A DNA stretch of 64,000 nucleotides, from assembly GCA_035650355.1 (NCBI GenBank), contig DASRHT010000081.1, positions 20,033 through 84,032 on the forward strand, in the 5' to 3' direction. A program made the position numbers and the translations under genes. This DNA comes from DASRHT01 sp035650355 (GTDB lineage Bacteria; Chloroflexota; Ktedonobacteria; Ktedonobacterales; Ktedonobacteraceae). How positions within the stretch are numbered: the first letter of the stretch is position 1; the number at the start of each line of letters is the position of its first letter. The notes under the pieces were generated by a model, which had not been told where the DNA came from, did not search any database, and saw only the letters and a list, made by a program, of their open reading frames with translations. This document shows positions 62,394 through 64,000 of the stretch, piece by piece.

Positions 62394-62458
62394 AAAAATA
62401 CAGACATAGCAAGAGAAGCAGAGGAGCTTCGATTTCTGTCTCTCTTGCTATGTCTGTA
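62394..62458 (-). terminator. Terminator with perfect 18-bp stem
   Basis: TACAGACATAGCAAGAGA (62399-62416) pairs perfectly with TCTCTTGCTATGTCTGTA (62441-62458), with a 24-base loop. Reading leftward it is followed by TTTTT. It lies just after the small gene at 62472. Confidence 0.75.
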
Positions 62459-62471
62459 TTTGATGTGGTAG

Positions 62472-62627
62472 TTATGCGTATCGGCTGAGATCAAAAGCCA
62501 GTCTCAGGATTTCTCCTGGTTTGTTAGCCTCATTTGGATCTTCGATCACTGCCTGGACGTCACTAGCGATGTTCGCCAAGTGTATGATGAAAAGGCAGAT
62601 GCTGATGAATCCGATAACTTTCTTCAT
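62472..62627 (-). CDS. Small membrane or secreted peptide (51 aa)
   Basis: An ATG at 62627 has AGGAG nine bases upstream; the longer frame begins inside the preceding small gene. The product has a short basic start (MKKV), one hydrophobic helix (IGFISICLFIIHLANIA) and an acidic C-terminal half (VIEDPNEANKPGEILRL). It could be a membrane anchor or exported peptide. No family recognised. A strong terminator follows. Confidence 0.55.
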   Translation of the reverse strand: MKKVIGFISICLFIIHLANIASDVQAVIEDPNEANKPGEILRLAFDLSRYA

Positions 62628-62646
62628 AAAAATTACTCCTACTGCT

Positions 62647-62814
62647 CTACTTAGAGCGTTTTTTATAACTTGAAGCACCTTTTGTAGTATAATGTTTCTT
62701 GCCTGTATCCGAACGCTTTTTGCGCCAGGAACCATTGTCATTGCGGGATCGCGGTTGCTTCCCGCCAGCTACATATGGCCCTTGACGAGGACCGGCGCGC
62801 CGATCTGTTGTCAT
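62647..62814 (-). CDS. Small very basic protein (55 aa), unknown
   Basis: Below usual length limits. The ATG at 62814 follows AGGAGGTGG. The product is about one-third Lys/Arg, with RRAGPRQGPYVAGGKQPRSR and a C-terminal SYKKRSK, no hydrophobic segment and no Cys. It could bind nucleic acid or the ribosome. Its stop is 20 bases before the start of the next small gene, so the two likely form a unit. No family recognised. Confidence 0.55.
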   Translation of the reverse strand: MTTDRRAGPRQGPYVAGGKQPRSRNDNGSWRKKRSDTGKKHYTTKGASSYKKRSK

Positions 62815-62906
62815 AGCTACCACCTCCTCTCAGTTTATCTAATTTTTGCCCATCATGGTTTACAGATATTGTAACATATTTACCAGTACACCGCAATAAG
62901 TGAGGA

Positions 62907-62959
62907 TACCAATATTTGAACTACCAATATTTGCATGCAACGACGAATGCCGTTATAAT
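62907..62959 (+). promoter_or_regulatory. Promoter with 12-bp direct-repeat operator candidate
   Basis: TACCAATATTTG occurs twice (62907-62918 and 62922-62933), exactly 15 bases apart. The second copy overlaps the -35 (TTGCAT, 62931-62936), which is 17 bases from a perfect TATAAT (62954-62959). The layout suits a repressor site, perhaps for the HTH protein encoded just downstream. Confidence 0.6.
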
Positions 62960-63000
62960 AAAGTCGTAAAGCCATCATGTAAAGAGGGGAAATGGAAAAT

Positions 63001-63600
63001 ATGAAGTCACCAGGAGATATGAAAGCCAACCAAGAAGGTTACTTTACCTATCAGCAGGCTGCTACCGAACTTAATAGATCAGTGGAGAGCATACAAAAAG
63101 CGGTCAGTGCTGGTATACTTCACCCTGTGAGATTTCCTCCGAGCAATACGCGGTATCTGCGCAGGGAGGAAGTAGAGTGGTTCAAAGATAAACCCCTCTC
63201 AATAGCCATTGCAAAGGCATACCAACAACTACAGGAAGCACGGGAAGAAGTAGCCAAACTCAAAAGCCGCATGCAAGAGGAAGCTTCAGGTGCTCTAGGA
63301 CTGCTCTTAGTGCTGGCAGTTGTAGGGGTGGGGCTAGGGCTGCTGGCAGCATCCCAAAAAACTAGGGATGATTTAGAACATGACGAGTTTGTACATGGCA
63401 CATTCATTAAGTCGCTGAAGGATTTAGAGACGAGAGAAGACTATCCCACAATGGCTAAAGAGCTTGGAAATACCTTGTTTGATCTCGCTCGCAAGGAAGA
63501 ACTTACACCCTCAGAACGACAACTCATTAATGGACTCTGGAAAGTTCTCACGATGCCGAGTGACGATCTAAGCAAAATTGTATCAGAACCTAGCGTTTGA
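63001..63600 (+). CDS. Membrane-anchored helix-turn-helix protein
   Basis: About 199 residues. An N-terminal MerR/excisionase-like HTH (YFTYQQAATELNRSVESIQK, then VRFPPSNTRYLRREEVEWF) is followed by a coiled coil (residues about 75-100, QLQEAREEVAKLKSRMQEEA). One membrane helix (GLLLVLAVVGVGLGLLA, about 103-120) leads to a charged C-terminal domain. The start at 63001 is preferred because GAGGGGA is 11 bases upstream; 62992 would be only 2 bases away. It may be a DNA-binding protein held at the membrane. Confidence 0.7.
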   Translation: MKSPGDMKANQEGYFTYQQAATELNRSVESIQKAVSAGILHPVRFPPSNTRYLRREEVEWFKDKPLSIAIAKAYQQLQEAREEVAKLKSRMQEEASGALGLLLVLAVVGVGLGLLAASQKTRDDLEHDEFVHGTFIKSLKDLETREDYPTMAKELGNTLFDLARKEELTPSERQLINGLWKVLTMPSDDLSKIVSEPSV

Positions 63601-63641
63601 GAATGTAGCATTTATAGCAGGAATGGCTCAAGGGTCTGTAA

Positions 63642-63824
63642 GGCGTTACACTTGGTTCTGATGGCTATATCCCTTTCCGTGACAACATAGATTGTGCCTC
63701 CCGCTACGGCGTCAATTATATTGTGCAACCTGGAGGTTCCCTACGCGATGAGGAGGTCATTCACGCCTGCGACGATTACGGCATGGTCATGGTTTTTTCC
63801 CAGGCGCGCCTGTTTCATCACTAA
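63642..63824 (+). pseudogene. purH: 3' remnant of purH (AICAR transformylase/IMP cyclohydrolase)
   Basis: Sixty codons encode the C-terminal end of PurH: SDGYIPFRDNIDCASRYG, YIVQPGGSLRDEEVIHACDD and MVMVFSQARLFHH before the stop. A TAA at 63639-63641 lies just before, and no start or upstream PurH sequence is present. The rest of the roughly 510-residue enzyme is absent. This is a decayed fragment, presumably left by a rearrangement. Confidence 0.85.
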
Positions 63825-63949
63825 TATCAATTTTCTCTTTGTAACTGTTCAGACCTGACCTCTTCTGTTTACCCATATTTTCAAACATGCTACAATACAA
63901 TACGATTGGTAAAACTAGTGGAAAAAATCAGGAAGCTGTTGGAGTTGTT

Positions 63950-64000
63950 ATGCCACATAACAATGAAGCCCATCGTGAAAAAGTTGTCGTGGCTCTCTCT
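63950..64000 (+). CDS. Start of a gene cut by the window end
   Basis: An ATG at 63950 follows GGAG at 63941 by five bases. The first 17 codons (MPHNNEAHREKVVVALS) are open to the window edge. Too little is visible to name a family. Confidence 0.45.
   Translation, partial: MPHNNEAHREKVVVALS

Noticed and set aside
1..64000. CRISPR arrays, tRNA and rRNA genes
   Set aside because: No regularly spaced repeats with unique spacers and no cloverleaf or rRNA-like sequence were seen by eye; a covariance search would settle tRNAs.

Overview
The window looks like a chromosomal segment of a Ktedonobacteria-type member of the Chloroflexota. This is an inference from content: roughly even base composition, many multi-domain proteins with TPR, NB-ARC, FHA or caspase-like modules, lipoproteins with low-complexity linkers after the lipobox, an F420-type oxidoreductase, palindromic repeat elements and a T-box-controlled biosynthetic operon. 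There is no rRNA or tRNA gene and no CRISPR array. No phage or integrase gene was recognised.

Layout. Positions 1-2.7 kb hold a MoxR-type AAA+ ATPase and its partner (cut by the window start), divergent across a repeat-bearing AT-rich gap from an APC-type permease (3.3-5.4 kb). A beta-propeller lipoprotein, a small acidic protein and a cupredoxin-like lipoprotein follow. A complete branched-chain amino acid uptake operon livK-H-M-G-F runs leftward from 14.5 to 8.0 kb behind a near-consensus promoter. From 14.7 to 20.1 kb are a decayed HTH/NB-ARC/TPR gene, coaE, a palindromic MITE-like element, a caspase-like/TPR membrane protein and an ABC-F ATPase. From 20.3 to 29.9 kb come pyrE, a stomatin/NfeD pair, a GrdB-like protein, an FHA-ABCG exporter, a 1-Cys peroxiredoxin, a membrane glycosyltransferase and a cupin. 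From 30.2 to 37.1 kb are metabolic genes (YbdK-type ligase, threonine aldolase, SDR, MpaB-type protein, DUF971, lipid kinase) and small membrane proteins, one of them antisense to the end of its neighbour. From 37.2 to 48.5 kb are a second copy of the MITE with a clear 8-bp target duplication, an LLM oxidoreductase, an LVIVD propeller, a cupredoxin, an enoyl-CoA hydratase, comM, a cluster of perfect hairpins, a class II aldolase, an intradiol dioxygenase and a TIR/NB-ARC/TPR protein.

From 60.7 to 49.3 kb one long leftward operon, argC-argB-hisZ-hisG-(HAD/APH fusion)-hisH-hisA-hisF-hisI and perhaps a final HAD gene, starts at a TTGACA-N17-TATGCT promoter and a transcription-attenuating T-box leader. 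Most junctions overlap by a few bases, so the genes are probably translationally coupled. The proteins together cover two arginine steps and a large part of histidine synthesis. No hisB, hisC or hisD is present, and the histidinol-phosphate phosphatase step could be filled by a HAD domain. The T-box specifier does not read as histidine, and several enzymes have unusual architectures. This operon is the most interesting system in the window.

The right end (60.8-64 kb) has a GNAT acetyltransferase, a PEBP-family protein, two very small genes missed by length filters, a membrane-anchored HTH protein behind a 12-bp direct repeat, and a 3' remnant of purH. A gene at 48.6-49.0 kb is split by an 11-base G tract, which is either a phase-variable switch or a homopolymer error.
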